A stretch of DNA of 64,000 nucleotides from Dehalobacter sp. GTDB lineage: Bacteria > Bacillota > Desulfitobacteriia > Desulfitobacteriales > Syntrophobotulaceae. Below, one piece after another: positions 1 through 9,521 of this stretch (position 1 is its first letter; every line of letters begins with the position of its first letter). Location of the stretch: assembly GCA_023667845.1 (NCBI GenBank), contig JAMPIU010000112.1, positions 62,001 through 126,000 of the forward strand, read 5' to 3'. The translations under genes and the position numbers were made by a program. The notes beneath the pieces are model-generated. The model did not search any database. It saw only the letters and a list, made by a program, of their open reading frames with translations, and was not told where the DNA came from.

Positions 1-106
1 ATCCAAGAAAAAGCGGACTGCCTTGTAACTTGTCTCTGAGGGACGTCTCAGTAGAATAAACAGCCGAAAAGCGGATGGCACCATGTCGTCAACCTTAGCT
101 TAACTC
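1..106. other. Unassigned stretch with small hairpins at the window edge
   Basis: No gene is recognised here. The stretch contains two short hairpins (CTGAG/CTCAG near 37-52 and CCG/CGG near 64-74) and a GGATGGCACCATG segment. It may be the edge of a structured leader or of a gene cut by the window boundary. Neither reading is supported well enough to name it. Confidence 0.3.
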
Positions 107-112
107 AAAAAA

Positions 113-145
113 AATGCTGATAACAGTCAAAAACTATTATCAGCA
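113..145 (-). terminator. Intrinsic terminator downstream of the aminotransferase gene
   Basis: A near-perfect 13-bp inverted repeat (ATGCTGATAA arms, one mismatch) encloses a short loop and on the minus strand is followed by a run of T (107-112 plus). It lies about 90 bases after the aminotransferase stop and probably ends that transcript. A small GGGG/CCCC hairpin also occurs at about 175-186. Confidence 0.75.
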
Positions 146-236
146 TCATATCGGTTTAGAGTTACTCTTGTTTAGGGGTTCACCCCAACCTTTTACATAG
201 AGCCTCAAATCTCTTACTTTTGAGCAATTTAGTGGT

Positions 237-1406
237 TTATTTATTATTCTCAGCAAAAACGTCCTTGAATACCTGGACGGCTTTCGCGCTGTCCACCGGG
301 AATCCCATTTCTCCGAGTGTTTCACCAATGATTTCGAGCGCTTTGCAGAAAATATCATTCGTGGTGTTCCCCATATGTCCCAATCTGAAGCCTTTTCCGG
401 CCAGAGAAGCGAGTAATCCGGCTACGATCAGCCCTTTCTTCGCGAGTACGGCTCTGAATTCGGCATCGTTGATTCCTTCTGGATAAAGAATGCAGCTTAA
501 AGTCGGAGCAGCGACTTCTTCCGCAGCAAAAATATTCATGCCCATGGATCTGACCGCCGCACGGATTGCTTTGCCAATCGCTGTATGCCGACGATAACGC
601 GCTGCCGTTCCTTCGGCCGCAATGATTTTCATAGCTTCTGCATAGCCATAGATCATATTGATCGGGTGGGTCGCAAAATATTTCTGGGGCTCTTTCATGA
701 CCGGGCTCCAGTTGTTGATATCCATATAGTAACTGTTGATACCATCCATTTTCGCTCTGGATTCTAGGGCTTTCTGTCCAAAGGCCACAATCGCAAGTCC
801 AGGAGGAACCCCGATCGCTTTCTGAGATGCGGTCAAAACAACGTCAATCTTATAATCGTCAGTACCATAGGCTTTGCCCATATCTTCTTCAAGTCCGCCG
901 GAAGCACATACGCCGTCTAAAATAAAGAGCGCGCCATACTTTTTGACTGTCGGAACAACTTTGTCCAGATTAGCAGCTACTCCCGTTGATGTATCCGCGT
1001 GGGTTACCGTAACAGCTTTAAATCCGCCTTGCTGCAGCTTTTCTTCAATCTGAGCCGGTTCAATTTGTTTGCCCCACTCAGCAGCCAGTACTTCAGCTTC
1101 AATCCCTAAAGCTTTCGCTACTCCGATAAAGCGGTCTCCAAAATAGCCATGGCTTACGATGAGCAGCTTCTCACCGCGGGCAACCGTATTGGCCAGTGCC
1201 ATTTCCATGGCTAGTGTTCCGGATCCGGCGATAACAAAAACTTCGCCATCCGTATTGAACATTTTTCTGGTCTGAGCGAGAGCTTCGCTGAAAATACCTG
1301 CAAAACGCATATCCGTATGGGACATTGTTTCCCGGGAAAGCGCCTCATAAATTTCGTCGACTACAGGTGTCGGGCCGGGAATTAAGAGCATTTCTTTATT
1401 GGGCAT
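237..1406 (-). CDS. Class V PLP aminotransferase (serine-pyruvate / alanine-glyoxylate type)
   Basis: The 389-residue cytosolic protein belongs to the small-subunit-type class V aminotransferases, which move an amino group between serine or alanine and a 2-oxo acid using pyridoxal phosphate. The N-terminal LIPGPTP signature, the GSGTLAMEMA phosphate-contacting region near residue 60, Asp164 in ILDGVCASG and the Schiff-base lysine Lys196 in TASQKAIG are all present. Length matches the family. The ATG is preceded by AAGGAGGAA at good spacing. It reads as a single gene ending in the hairpin at 113-145. Relatives often sit next to serA and supply serine or glycine, but no serA is visible here, so the exact substrate pair is not settled. 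Confidence 0.88.
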   Translation of the reverse strand: MPNKEMLLIPGPTPVVDEIYEALSRETMSHTDMRFAGIFSEALAQTRKMFNTDGEVFVIAGSGTLAMEMALANTVARGEKLLIVSHGYFGDRFIGVAKALGIEAEVLAAEWGKQIEPAQIEEKLQQGGFKAVTVTHADTSTGVAANLDKVVPTVKKYGALFILDGVCASGGLEEDMGKAYGTDDYKIDVVLTASQKAIGVPPGLAIVAFGQKALESRAKMDGINSYYMDINNWSPVMKEPQKYFATHPINMIYGYAEAMKIIAAEGTAARYRRHTAIGKAIRAAVRSMGMNIFAAEEVAAPTLSCILYPEGINDAEFRAVLAKKGLIVAGLLASLAGKGFRLGHMGNTTNDIFCKALEIIGETLGEMGFPVDSAKAVQVFKDVFAENNK

Positions 1407-1589
1407 TGGGAATTTCCTCCTTGAAAATAGAACATTTAAAAATTGTACTCCAATTAGGGATTATATCATTAATTTAGTCTCTACGGCTAATTCTGTCAGA
1501 ATATTTTCCATTAATGCCGCAATAATTATTATTCTAGGACTAGTAAATCTGTATGTCTCATTTGGGCAAATATTTAAAAATAATTTTTG

Positions 1590-2981
1590 CTAGACATCTG
1601 CGGATTTCACGGTTCTCGGGAACGGGATGACATCACGGATATTGGAAATCCCGCTTAAATACATGATCAGGCGCTCAAAGCCGAGGCCGAAGCCTGCATG
1701 TTTTACCCCGCCATATTTTCTAAGTTCAAGGTACCAGCCATAATGCTCCTCACTCATTCCAAGCTGAGCAATTCGTTTTGTCAGCAAATCTGTTCTTTCT
1801 TCTCTCTGACTGCCGCCGATGATTTCACCGACACCCGGAACAAGCAGGTCCATCGCAGCCACCGTCTGCTGATCATCGTTTTGCCTCATGTAAAAAGCCT
1901 TAATCTCCTTGGGGTAATCTGTAATGAAAAGTGGTTTTCCAAATACCTTTTCGGTTAAATAACGTTCGTGCTCAGTTTGCAGGTCTAATCCCCATTCCAC
2001 AGGATAAGCAAAATCCATATTGGCTTTCTTTAAAATCTCGATGGCGTCGCTGTAGGACAGACGGCCAAATTCCGAATCTAAAACATTGTTCAGCCGGGCC
2101 AGCAATTCTTTATCGATAAACTTACTAAAAAACGCCATTTCGTCCGGGCAGTGTTCCAGCGCATAAGCAATCAGATACTTCATCATTTCCTCGGCGAGAT
2201 TTTGGATATCGTTTAACTCTGCAAAGGCAATTTCCGGCTCAATCATCCAAAATTCGGCTGCATGCCTGGCCGTATTGGAGTTTTCTGCCCTGAAAGTCGG
2301 TCCAAATGTGTAGACATCTTTAAACGCAAGGCAAAAACTTTCGGCATTCAGCTGTCCGCTTACCGTAAGATTTGTCTCCTTACCAAAAAAATCCTGACGG
2401 TAATCCACTGCTCCCCGGTCATCACGCGGCAGATGATCAAGCTTCAGTGTGGATACCCGAAACATTTCTCCCGCTCCCTCGGCATCACTTCCCGTGATGA
2501 TTGGCGTATGCACATAGACAAAGCCTTTATCCTGAAAAAACTGATGCACGGCCATTGAAATGACAGACCTGAGTCTGAATACAGCCGAGAATGTATTGGT
2601 CCGGGGACGGAGGTGCGCAATCGTTCTAAGAAATTCCAGACTATGCTTTTTCTTCTGCAGCGGATAATCAGCCGGACAGGCATTTTCGATTTGGATCTTC
2701 TCGGCTTTTAGCTCAAAAGCCTGGTTTGCCCCCGGAGAGGAAACCAGTATCCCTTCCGCAGTTATGGCGGAACCGGCTCCGAGTCGGCTGACTTCGGAAA
2801 AGTTTAGCAAATCCTGACCATAGACGATTTGTAGGTTTCTGAAGCAACTGCCGTCATTGAATTCGATAAAACCAAATTCTTTGGATGCTCTGACCGTCCT
2901 TACCCAGCCTGAGATTTGCAGACGCTCCCCAATCTTAGCCTCTGTTGCCTCATAAATTTGCTTTACAGCTATACTGTTCAT
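1590..2981 (-). CDS. asnS: Asparaginyl-tRNA synthetase
   Basis: This class IIb aminoacyl-tRNA synthetase charges tRNA-Asn with asparagine. An N-terminal OB-fold anticodon-binding domain (about residues 10-110, with the motif [16 protein letters not shown]) is followed by the catalytic core, which has [11 protein letters not shown] (motif 2) and [13 protein letters not shown] (motif 3). From this ATG the protein is 463 residues, the normal size for bacterial AsnRS. The frame stays open 37 codons further upstream into the DUF2225 gene. The second ATG of an ATGATG pair was chosen because it lies 6 bases after GGAG. The gene starts 35 bases after the end of the DUF2225 gene and is probably co-transcribed with it. 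Confidence 0.95.
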   Translation of the reverse strand: MNSIAVKQIYEATEAKIGERLQISGWVRTVRASKEFGFIEFNDGSCFRNLQIVYGQDLLNFSEVSRLGAGSAITAEGILVSSPGANQAFELKAEKIQIENACPADYPLQKKKHSLEFLRTIAHLRPRTNTFSAVFRLRSVISMAVHQFFQDKGFVYVHTPIITGSDAEGAGEMFRVSTLKLDHLPRDDRGAVDYRQDFFGKETNLTVSGQLNAESFCLAFKDVYTFGPTFRAENSNTARHAAEFWMIEPEIAFAELNDIQNLAEEMMKYLIAYALEHCPDEMAFFSKFIDKELLARLNNVLDSEFGRLSYSDAIEILKKANMDFAYPVEWGLDLQTEHERYLTEKVFGKPLFITDYPKEIKAFYMRQNDDQQTVAAMDLLVPGVGEIIGGSQREERTDLLTKRIAQLGMSEEHYGWYLELRKYGGVKHAGFGLGFERLIMYLSGISNIRDVIPFPRTVKSADV

Positions 2982-3016
2982 CATTAACTCCTGTTTATAA
3001 TTGATACACCCTTCAG

Positions 3017-3769
3017 TTATTCTGATTTTACGTTTGGCTGTATTTGCTGTTTGATCTTGCTCTCCCGATATTCCTGGACAGCTTCGCTCCACTGATTTCT
3101 GGCCATATTGACATATTTTATGTACCGGCTTTTGTCAGGATGTTCACTGACTGTAGAAAAATATTTGACAGCTTCATTGTATTTTCCTAGTCTGCGGTTC
3201 AATTCACCGATCAAATATAAAATCTGGATTTCCGGAGTCAATTCCGGATTGAAATCCGTATAAAGAAAAGATTGTTCATATTCGGTACAGGCCAGGTTCA
3301 TAAATCTCATCTCTTCTTCAGTAATTCCGGCTCCGCGGTAAATCCACGCCAGGCGGTGACAGATCCTTGCCAGCACAACATGTTTTTCTTTAATCAGCTG
3401 GGCAAAGTAGATCGCTAGCTTAAACGTTCTGACTGCCATTTGATAATCCCGCTCTCCGCAAAAGTCTTTACTGTGGTCCATCTTGCCGGAGATCTCCTCG
3501 AGGGTTTTTTTGCGAACATTTTGTGCCATGATTTTGGAAAAATCCTCTGTGAAAGAAAAACCGCAATGAGGGCAGACCATGACATAGTAGAATAACGGAC
3601 TATTGTCACCTTGCTCAAATATCTGACCAAAATCACTGTCGACCTTGCGCGGCTTAATGAACCGCGACCGGATTTTCTTGGTCACGAATTCCTGACCGCA
3701 TAAAAGGCATTCGACCTTTTTGTCGTAGAGAGGCTCGAGCTTTTCAGTTATATCCTTTTTATCCATCAT
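3017..3769 (-). CDS. DUF2225 family protein with zinc-ribbon-like N-terminus and TPR-like helices
   Basis: A 250-residue cytosolic protein of the DUF2225 family, which is common in Clostridia and has no firmly assigned function. Residues 18-70 carry two Cys-x2-Cys pairs (CLLCGQEF and CPHCGFSF) that could bind one zinc ion. The rest is helical and repeats in a TPR-like way ([35 protein letters not shown]). An ATGATG start follows AAGG; either ATG could be used. It precedes asnS on the same strand by 35 bases. The family is identified with confidence, but no catalytic residue is recognisable and no role is proposed beyond protein-protein contacts. Confidence 0.8.
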   Translation of the reverse strand: MMDKKDITEKLEPLYDKKVECLLCGQEFVTKKIRSRFIKPRKVDSDFGQIFEQGDNSPLFYYVMVCPHCGFSFTEDFSKIMAQNVRKKTLEEISGKMDHSKDFCGERDYQMAVRTFKLAIYFAQLIKEKHVVLARICHRLAWIYRGAGITEEEMRFMNLACTEYEQSFLYTDFNPELTPEIQILYLIGELNRRLGKYNEAVKYFSTVSEHPDKSRYIKYVNMARNQWSEAVQEYRESKIKQQIQPNVKSE

Positions 3770-3837
3770 AATCCTTATATTTCCTTCTCATCTTTAAAAT
3801 TACCCTATCCATATTTTATTCTTTTTTTAGAAATAAT

Positions 3838-4989
3838 CTATAGGTTATTTTTCGCGTCTTTTGGAGGTTTGAGCCCAAAAAACTGATAATAATGGCACTC
3901 AATTCTTCCATTATATAATTTCCGGCTTTTATCCCACCTTTTTTTAATGAACCTTTCTGGTTTTGGCAGCGAAGTGAGCATCTGCAGGGACCAATCTTCG
4001 AGTCTCTCCAGAACCTCGCCAAGTTCCTGATAAGCAGTTTCAGCTTCTGCTGCTGTTCCAAGCCTTTGCCCGTATGGAGGATTCGTAATGATACAGCCAT
4101 ATTTAAATCTGGAGCGGACTTCTTTGACCGGTAGCCTCTGAAAAAATATTTTTCCTTCCAGACCTGCTTCTCTGGTGTGTTCCCTGGCTAAGCGTAAAGC
4201 AGCTGGATCAATATCCGAACCATAGATTGCAAGTTCCTCATTTCTTTGCCAGAGATCTTCTGCTTCTTCTCTTGCTTTTCGCCAATGTTTTTCCGCAATG
4301 TTCGTCCATCGTTCAGCCGAAAATGCCCTGGCCAGACCAGGTGCCCGGTTCTGCCCGATAAAAGCCGCTTCAATCGGAATCGTTCCTGTTCCGCAAAAAG
4401 GATCCAGAAGAACACGGTCGGGTTTCCAGTAGCTAAGATAGACCATTGCAGCAGCAAGTGTTTCTTTTAATGGAGCCTCCCCGGCCATTTGCCTATAGCC
4501 GCGTTTGTTTAATCCCTTACCGGAAGTATCGATGGTCAGCGTAACAGTATCTTTCAGAATAGAGACCTGTACGGCATAGAGGGCTCCTGTCTCTTCAAAC
4601 CAGCTGACGCCATAGGTATCCTTCAGTCTCTCCACAATCGCTTTCTTAACGATCGCCTGGCAGTCTGGAACACTATGCAGCTGAGATTTAACCGATTTTC
4701 CGGTCACCGGAAAACAGGCGTCCACCGGCAGCCATTCCTCCCAAGGCAATGCTTTCGTTTGCTGGAATAATTCCTCAAAGCTTCGGGCTTCAAACTCACC
4801 CATCTTCAAACTGATACGGTCCGCACACCTCAGCCACAGATTGGCCCGGCAAATCCCTTCTTCATTTGTTGTCCATGATATCTTACCGTTCTGAACCTCT
4901 GTATTTTCATACCCCAGATTTTTAAGTTCCCGCGCAACGACAGCTTCAAGCCCAAATGCCGTTACTGCGATCAGTTCAACCCTTGCCAT
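3838..4989 (-). CDS. THUMP-domain class I RNA methyltransferase (RlmL/YpsC-like, 23S rRNA guanine-N2)
   Basis: The 383-residue protein has an N-terminal THUMP RNA-binding domain (about residues 40-155) and a C-terminal Rossmann methyltransferase domain with the SAM-binding LLDPFCGTGTIPIEAA segment and the catalytic NPPYGQRL motif of N2-guanine or N6-adenine enzymes. The organisation matches the RlmL N-terminal half and Bacillus YpsC, so m2G modification of 23S rRNA is the likely job. The enzyme lacks the second methyltransferase module (RlmK) that E. coli RlmKL has, as is normal in Firmicutes. The ATG is preceded by GGAG at 7 bases. It is separated from the next minus-strand gene by 68 bases. 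Confidence 0.87.
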   Translation of the reverse strand: MARVELIAVTAFGLEAVVARELKNLGYENTEVQNGKISWTTNEEGICRANLWLRCADRISLKMGEFEARSFEELFQQTKALPWEEWLPVDACFPVTGKSVKSQLHSVPDCQAIVKKAIVERLKDTYGVSWFEETGALYAVQVSILKDTVTLTIDTSGKGLNKRGYRQMAGEAPLKETLAAAMVYLSYWKPDRVLLDPFCGTGTIPIEAAFIGQNRAPGLARAFSAERWTNIAEKHWRKAREEAEDLWQRNEELAIYGSDIDPAALRLAREHTREAGLEGKIFFQRLPVKEVRSRFKYGCIITNPPYGQRLGTAAEAETAYQELGEVLERLEDWSLQMLTSLPKPERFIKKRWDKSRKLYNGRIECHYYQFFGLKPPKDAKNNL

Positions 4990-5260
4990 TCAAACACTCC
5001 AGTAAAGCTAAATTTTACGCATAACCTACACATCAAAAAAATACAATATTTACTAACTTTTTTACGATAAATGACATTTCTTTCTGTAACCAAAATAAAT
5101 GGACAGGCTTTAAAACCATTGGAAATAAACGATTTTCTTCTAAAAAACAGTCAAAATATTTTTTTTCGGCCTTTGACAGGCATCAACATTTTTCTTCCTT
5201 ATTGTAGTGTATACTGATAAAGGTTGCAAAATAAGAAAATTTTAGAAGGAGGAACGACAG
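4990..5260. other. AT-rich divergent intergenic region
   Basis: This 271-base spacer separates the RNA methyltransferase gene (minus) from the receiver gene (plus). It must hold both promoters. TTGACA occurs at 5174-5179 and TATACT at about 5211-5216, but the spacing between them is too long for one sigma-A promoter. No open frame or RNA gene is seen. Confidence 0.4.
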
Positions 5261-5656
5261 TTGAGGCCTGTTGTAATGGTCATCGACGACGACACAAGTA
5301 TAGCCAATCTTCTGTCAACAATGCTAATTGGCAACGGCTATACTCCAATTATCGCGTCAAATGGATATTCAGCTCTTACTATGCTGAAGAGCTGCCCTCA
5401 CCCAAATTTAATTCTCACAGACTATTCCATGCCTATACTCAATGGCTGCGAATTTATTGAGAAGATTTCAGCTCAAAAAAATCTGAAAAATATCCCGGTA
5501 ATTATGATTTCCGGTTCAGATATTGAAGAAAGGAAGCTGCCGAAAACCACAAATTTCAAGGGGATTATCCAGAAACCGTTTAAAATCAATACGGTTCTTG
5601 ACGTTATCAAGCATCACGCAATCAATCATTGCGATTCTTCACTCTATCCTGCTTAA
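5261..5656 (+). CDS. Stand-alone receiver-domain response regulator (CheY-like)
   Basis: The 131-residue protein is a single receiver domain without an output domain. The acidic pocket (Asp9-Asp11), phospho-acceptor Asp54 in ILTDYSMP, a Ser/Thr switch residue (Ser84 in IMISGSD) and Lys105 in IQKPF are all in place, so it should be phosphorylated by a histidine kinase. No kinase gene is adjacent, so its partner is encoded elsewhere. Translation starts at TTG 5261, eight bases after AAGGAGG at 5246-5252; no other start has a ribosome-binding site. The output could be protein-protein contact, as in CheY or Spo0F. The gene is monocistronic and ends at the hairpin at 5741-5768. Confidence 0.85.
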   Translation: MRPVVMVIDDDTSIANLLSTMLIGNGYTPIIASNGYSALTMLKSCPHPNLILTDYSMPILNGCEFIEKISAQKNLKNIPVIMISGSDIEERKLPKTTNFKGIIQKPFKINTVLDVIKHHAINHCDSSLYPA

Positions 5657-5740
5657 ATTCGCACTTAAATTCCAAACAGAGTTTTTGCATTCATCGATAT
5701 ATCGGAAAAGGTGTCAAGTCAATAATAACCATAATACGCA

Positions 5741-5768
5741 AAAAAGGCAAAATTAATGCCTTTTTTTC
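5741..5768 (+). terminator. Intrinsic terminator after the receiver gene
   Basis: A stem of AAAAAGGCA and TGCCTTTTT with a short A/T loop is followed by seven T residues on the plus strand. The A-rich left arm means it may also act on the converging GntR remnant. Confidence 0.8.
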
Positions 5769-5777
5769 TTTAGATCT

Positions 5778-5987
5778 TTAAACCCACTGCGTCTCGGCAG
5801 TGTTAAAAGTCTTTGTTTTTATAGTCATAAGGTAAATGACACTAATACGCAAACCCTTCCCAAGCTGCCTGATCGAAGGAAGCATTTCCCCCTCGGTCAG
5901 ATCTCCCGCCAGGATCAATGTTTTGATCTGATTGATGATTTGCTGATAGATCGGTTCGCCGCTCATGTGTGAAATAATGATATTCAT
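5778..5987 (-). pseudogene. Truncated GntR (YtrA-type) regulator remnant
   Basis: The first 50 or so of 69 residues match the start of a YtrA-subfamily GntR regulator: PIYQQIINQIKTLILAGDL, then GEMLPSIRQLGKGLRISVI, which is the first part of the winged-helix DNA-binding domain. After the ISVI segment the sequence departs from the family (YLMTIKTKTF) and stops, so the recognition helix, the wing and the C-terminal dimer region are missing. Members of this subfamily normally have about 120 residues and sit before an ABC transporter, which is also absent. A GAGG-like site precedes the ATG. I read this as the residue of a deletion, although a short expressed peptide cannot be excluded. Confidence 0.7.
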
Positions 5988-6119
5988 GCATCATCCTCAT
6001 CTATTTAAAGCAAAACCCGTTAACGATTCTTTATTGTCCGTTTCTTTCATAAAATTCAATAACCGTTTCAAAAGGCACTAATAAAAAGATATGTAAGACT
6101 ATGTCGGAAAGGAGTAGCT

Positions 6120-6671
6120 ATGCAGATAAAGATATTATTAAAGACCGCATGCGCTGTGGTTGTTGCCTTGCTAATCCAATATCTGTATCTGGAAGGACCG
6201 GCAATTGCATCCTTCCAAAACGACCGGACGTATGAATATCAGGTAGATAATTATGCAGTCAAAGCACAATTCCCAGCTACAACTGAAGTGCATTTGACTC
6301 CCGACAAAGGAGAGGAAATGCGTCTGAACATCTATTTTACGGACAGTAAACTCAGCTTCAGGGGATATCTCCAGATCTGGAGGGCAGACGACCTGGAGCA
6401 TTTCCTTCAAGACAGCAAAGCCAGAAGTACTTATAACTTTATAAGCTATGTTCTAAAACGTACGTCCTTAAATCATTGGAACGGATTTGAAGAAAGCTGG
6501 TCAGCTGATTTTGGCGAAAATGTTATCAGCTCGCAGGAATACTGGTTGGAATTGAATGACAACAACGAAGTTGTCAGAATCTCCTTTTTTACGGATCAGG
6601 CTTTTTTCCCCGATAGCACGAGCAGCGCCATTCGTTCGATCCTGGATTCTATATCTGTCAAAAATCATTGA
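6120..6671 (+). CDS. Secreted or membrane-anchored protein of unknown function
   Basis: I do not recognise this 183-residue protein. Residues 1-30 look like a signal peptide or anchor: a charged start, a hydrophobic run (ACAVVVALLIQYLYL) and then GPAIASF, where signal peptidase I could cut after ALA-like AIA. The mature part (about residues 30-183) is mixed alpha/beta with many aromatic residues (FRGYLQIWRADDLEHFL, NHWNGFEESW) and no cysteine or obvious metal ligands. GGAAAGGAG lies about 5 bases before the ATG. It stands alone on the plus strand, with its end facing the phosphoesterase gene. Extracytoplasmic location is inferred from the N-terminus only. Confidence 0.65.
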   Translation: MQIKILLKTACAVVVALLIQYLYLEGPAIASFQNDRTYEYQVDNYAVKAQFPATTEVHLTPDKGEEMRLNIYFTDSKLSFRGYLQIWRADDLEHFLQDSKARSTYNFISYVLKRTSLNHWNGFEESWSADFGENVISSQEYWLELNDNNEVVRISFFTDQAFFPDSTSSAIRSILDSISVKNH

Positions 6672-6710
6672 TTTGTTTACTGCTCATCTTGTTAACTCCC
6701 TCGTACCACG

Positions 6711-7547
6711 TCAACTCACTAGTTTCACCAGCACAATTTCTGGTCTGCTGCAGAACCTGAACGGGAAATGGGTACTTTCCCCTAAGCCGCAATTGATGAT
6801 CATACTTGTGCTTTTATACTGAAACTCTCCATAATCATACTTTGGAAACAACGCTTGTCCCGGAACATAAATAGCCCCGAGCAGCGGCAGCCTGATTTGT
6901 CCACCATGCGTATGCCCGACAAGCACCAATTCTATCTCATCCTCGGCTGCTTTCGTTAAAATATCAGGGGCATGAGCCAGCAGTATTTTCGGGGCCTGAT
7001 CGGATATCCGGCCTGTGGCCTTACTCAAGTCATCCCTGTACGTATACGGATCATTGACCCCGACGATCCAGATATGGGAATTTCCGATGCTGTACGTATA
7101 CGCCTCGTTTTGAAGAACATGCACTCCCTCATTAATCAGAGGCTCCCGGATATGAAACTGATAACGCCATTCGTGATTGCCCGACACAAAGAAAATCGGT
7201 TTGGGACGAAGCCCTTGAATCAATTCCCGGCCGGCGGTGAAATCAGCATTATCTTTATCAATGAAATCACCGGTAAGCGCGACCATATCAAAGCTGAATT
7301 GATGGATCAAATCAAGCAGGGTTTTTTGCTCCCGGCCATATCTTTTGCTATGCAAATCCGTCAGATGCAGAATCGTGAATCCCTCAAATTCTTTGGGCAA
7401 ATTGGCAATCGAAGCGCGATACTCAGTTACAGCAACTGAATACCGCTCGTAATATAGAAAAAAGGTGGTTACGATTATCCCGATTCCACCTGCAATCAAC
7501 TGACGGCGAGTCAAATGATATCTACGCAGAAGATAACCTCCCTCCAC
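6711..7547 (-). CDS. Membrane-anchored calcineurin-like metallophosphoesterase
   Basis: The 278-residue protein carries the five conserved blocks of two-metal phosphoesterases: HLTDLH, ALTGDFID, VSGNHEW, LLAHAPD and LVGHTHGGQIRLP. This is the YkuE/YaeI-like branch whose members are thought to act outside the membrane. The N-terminus has TRRQLIAGG followed by a hydrophobic stretch, resembling a twin-arginine signal or anchor. The true substrate is unknown; lipid or lipid-linked phosphate esters are a reasonable guess for this family. The start is uncertain: GTG 7547 opens the frame, but the strong GGAGGGAGG site lies just inside it, so initiation a few codons later is possible. It is divergent from hflX. 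Confidence 0.85.
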   Translation of the reverse strand: MEGGYLLRRYHLTRRQLIAGGIGIIVTTFFLYYERYSVAVTEYRASIANLPKEFEGFTILHLTDLHSKRYGREQKTLLDLIHQFSFDMVALTGDFIDKDNADFTAGRELIQGLRPKPIFFVSGNHEWRYQFHIREPLINEGVHVLQNEAYTYSIGNSHIWIVGVNDPYTYRDDLSKATGRISDQAPKILLAHAPDILTKAAEDEIELVLVGHTHGGQIRLPLLGAIYVPGQALFPKYDYGEFQYKSTSMIINCGLGESTHFPFRFCSRPEIVLVKLVS

Positions 7548-7658
7548 CCCGGCCGTTCCTCTGATCTTTTAGGGAATGACTGGATTCAGTGATATAATAC
7601 TGTTATTATACATGATCAACGTCTTCTTTCCTAATCTTACCACAGGGAGGAATTGCCT

Positions 7659-9464
7659 TTGCTACAGGTTAACGGTGAAATAGAAGGTATAAAAAACAGT
7701 ATTCTTAAAAAGTTAGACGGTTTCTATACTTACCAAATTCCTAGAGACCATTTGTGGACACAGGAACTCATTGAACAACTTGCCGAAATCTCTTCGCAGG
7801 TGAACAAGGAAATTGCCGTGTATGCCGACCGCAAAGGCCGGATCACCGATGTCAGCATAGGAAATCACAGTACCGTGAAGCTGGCTGAAGTGGAGCAGAA
7901 ACACAGCCTGCAGCGCCTTTCGGGCACCCGCTGTATTCATACCCATCCCAAGAGCAGCGGTTTATTGTCTTCCATGGACATCAGTTCCCTGAAGCAGTTG
8001 AATCTCGATGCAATGATCGCCATCGGGATCCGGAATAACCGGGCTGAAGACCTTTATGTTGGCATTCTGTCACCTACGAACATTGAGGAGGTCAATATTT
8101 TCGGACCCCTTGCGGCTGATATAGATGACTTTGCGTTGCTCTTTCAAAATATCGAAGATGCCGACAATGTACTCAGGAAATTGCCTGCAGAAAAAGCCAA
8201 AACAGGTGAACGTACCATACTGGTTGGACTGCAGACACGGTACAGCAGAGACCTATACGGAATCAGCGAAGCGGAAGTCTCGTTTGCTGAACTCGAAGAA
8301 CTGGCCAAAACAGCCGGCGCCTTGATTGTCGGCCATTTGATGCAGAAAAAAGAAACCCGCGATTCCTTAACGATCATCGGCCCGGGCAAGCTCGAAGAGC
8401 TTCAGCAAATGATCCAGACACGCCAGGCTGATCTGGTTATCTTCGACGAAGAATTAACCGGAACCCAGCAGCGCATCCTCGAAGAAAAGCTGGGGTTGAA
8501 AGTTCTGTCCCGTACAGGCCTGATTCTGGATATATTCGCCCAGCATGCCCGTTCCAGGGAAGGAATCCTGCAAGTAGAGCTAGCCCAGCTCGAATATAGA
8601 CTTCCCCGCCTGACAGGAACCGGTGTAGTGCTTTCTCGTCTGGGAGGCGGCATCGGAACAAGGGGACCAGGTGAAACAAAACTGGAAACTGACCGTCGTC
8701 ATATCCGCTCCCGGATTGCTCATCTGAGAGAACGCCTTGACGATATCCGTAGACAACGCGGTGTTCTCCGCGGAAACCGCCAAAAAAACAATATCCCGGT
8801 TCTGTCCATTGTCGGTTATACCAACGCCGGGAAATCTACCCTTTTAAATGCGTTGTGCGGCTCGGATGTCTTGGCCGAGGACAAACTGTTTGCTACGCTT
8901 GATCCGACAACCCGCAAGCTTCCCTTAAATAACGGCAGTACGGTCCTGCTTTCCGATACGGTAGGCTTTATTCGAAGACTTCCGCCTAATTTGCTCGATG
9001 CCTTTAAATCAACCCTGGAGGAAGTCGTATTATCCGACCAGATTTTGATTGTGGCTGATGCTGCTGATCCTCAGGTCGAAGACCACATCCGGATTGTCGA
9101 TGAAATCCTGGCAGAACTTGGTGCAGGCAGTAAACCGACCCTGATTGTCCTCAATAAAGTTGACCGTTTGCATCCGGACAACCGGATCAGCCTTTGGCGC
9201 GAAACGCGGCCTGTTGTAGAAATTTCTGCTTTGCAGAGGAGCGGGTTGGAAGAACTGAAGCAGGCCATCGAGAAAGAACTGTTCAGTGACCACATTCAGG
9301 TTAGTCTGAAAATTCCTGTTTCCGATGGAGCCGCATTGGCCTGGCTATATGCGAATACGAAAGTTCTTGAAGTCGTCTATGATGAACAAGTTACCCACGT
9401 CGAAGCGGAACTCGCCGCTTCCTTACTGAGCACTGTGGAGAGATATAGAGTCTCTGCTCCATGA
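7659..9464 (+). CDS. hflX: Ribosome-associated GTPase HflX
   Basis: HflX is a translational GTPase-family protein that binds the 50S subunit and rescues or splits stalled ribosomes, especially under stress. The central subdomain 1 and coiled region are recognised by RLGGGIGTRGPGETKLE, followed by the G domain with VGYTNAGKSTLLNAL (P-loop), DTVGFIRRLP (switch II) and LNKVDR (G4). It is about 600 residues, much longer than E. coli HflX (426), because of a roughly 180-residue N-terminal extension; long forms with such an extension occur in several Clostridia. Two in-frame TTG codons are possible starts. TTG 7659 is preferred because it is 8 bases after AGGGAGG, while TTG 7653 is only 2 bases away. 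Confidence 0.92.
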   Translation: MLQVNGEIEGIKNSILKKLDGFYTYQIPRDHLWTQELIEQLAEISSQVNKEIAVYADRKGRITDVSIGNHSTVKLAEVEQKHSLQRLSGTRCIHTHPKSSGLLSSMDISSLKQLNLDAMIAIGIRNNRAEDLYVGILSPTNIEEVNIFGPLAADIDDFALLFQNIEDADNVLRKLPAEKAKTGERTILVGLQTRYSRDLYGISEAEVSFAELEELAKTAGALIVGHLMQKKETRDSLTIIGPGKLEELQQMIQTRQADLVIFDEELTGTQQRILEEKLGLKVLSRTGLILDIFAQHARSREGILQVELAQLEYRLPRLTGTGVVLSRLGGGIGTRGPGETKLETDRRHIRSRIAHLRERLDDIRRQRGVLRGNRQKNNIPVLSIVGYTNAGKSTLLNALCGSDVLAEDKLFATLDPTTRKLPLNNGSTVLLSDTVGFIRRLPPNLLDAFKSTLEEVVLSDQILIVADAADPQVEDHIRIVDEILAELGAGSKPTLIVLNKVDRLHPDNRISLWRETRPVVEISALQRSGLEELKQAIEKELFSDHIQVSLKIPVSDGAALAWLYANTKVLEVVYDEQVTHVEAELAASLLSTVERYRVSAP

Positions 9465-9521
9465 TAGCACTGCTCATGCCTCTGAACCGGTAGTTCCACT
9501 GCCTTTCCGCTTTTCGTTCTA

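Noticed and set aside
71..95. T-box-like GGATGGCACCATG
   Set aside because: Only a weak match to the T-box sequence. No specifier stem or terminator partner with the right order could be found.
2982..3092. Longer asnS start overlapping the DUF2225 gene
   Set aside because: The extra 37 codons are unlike any AsnRS, and the ATGATG with GGAG at 2981-2984 fits the family start.
5174..5216. TTGACA and TATACT as one promoter of the receiver gene
   Set aside because: The gap between the hexamers is about 31 bases, far beyond the 16-18 needed by sigma-A.
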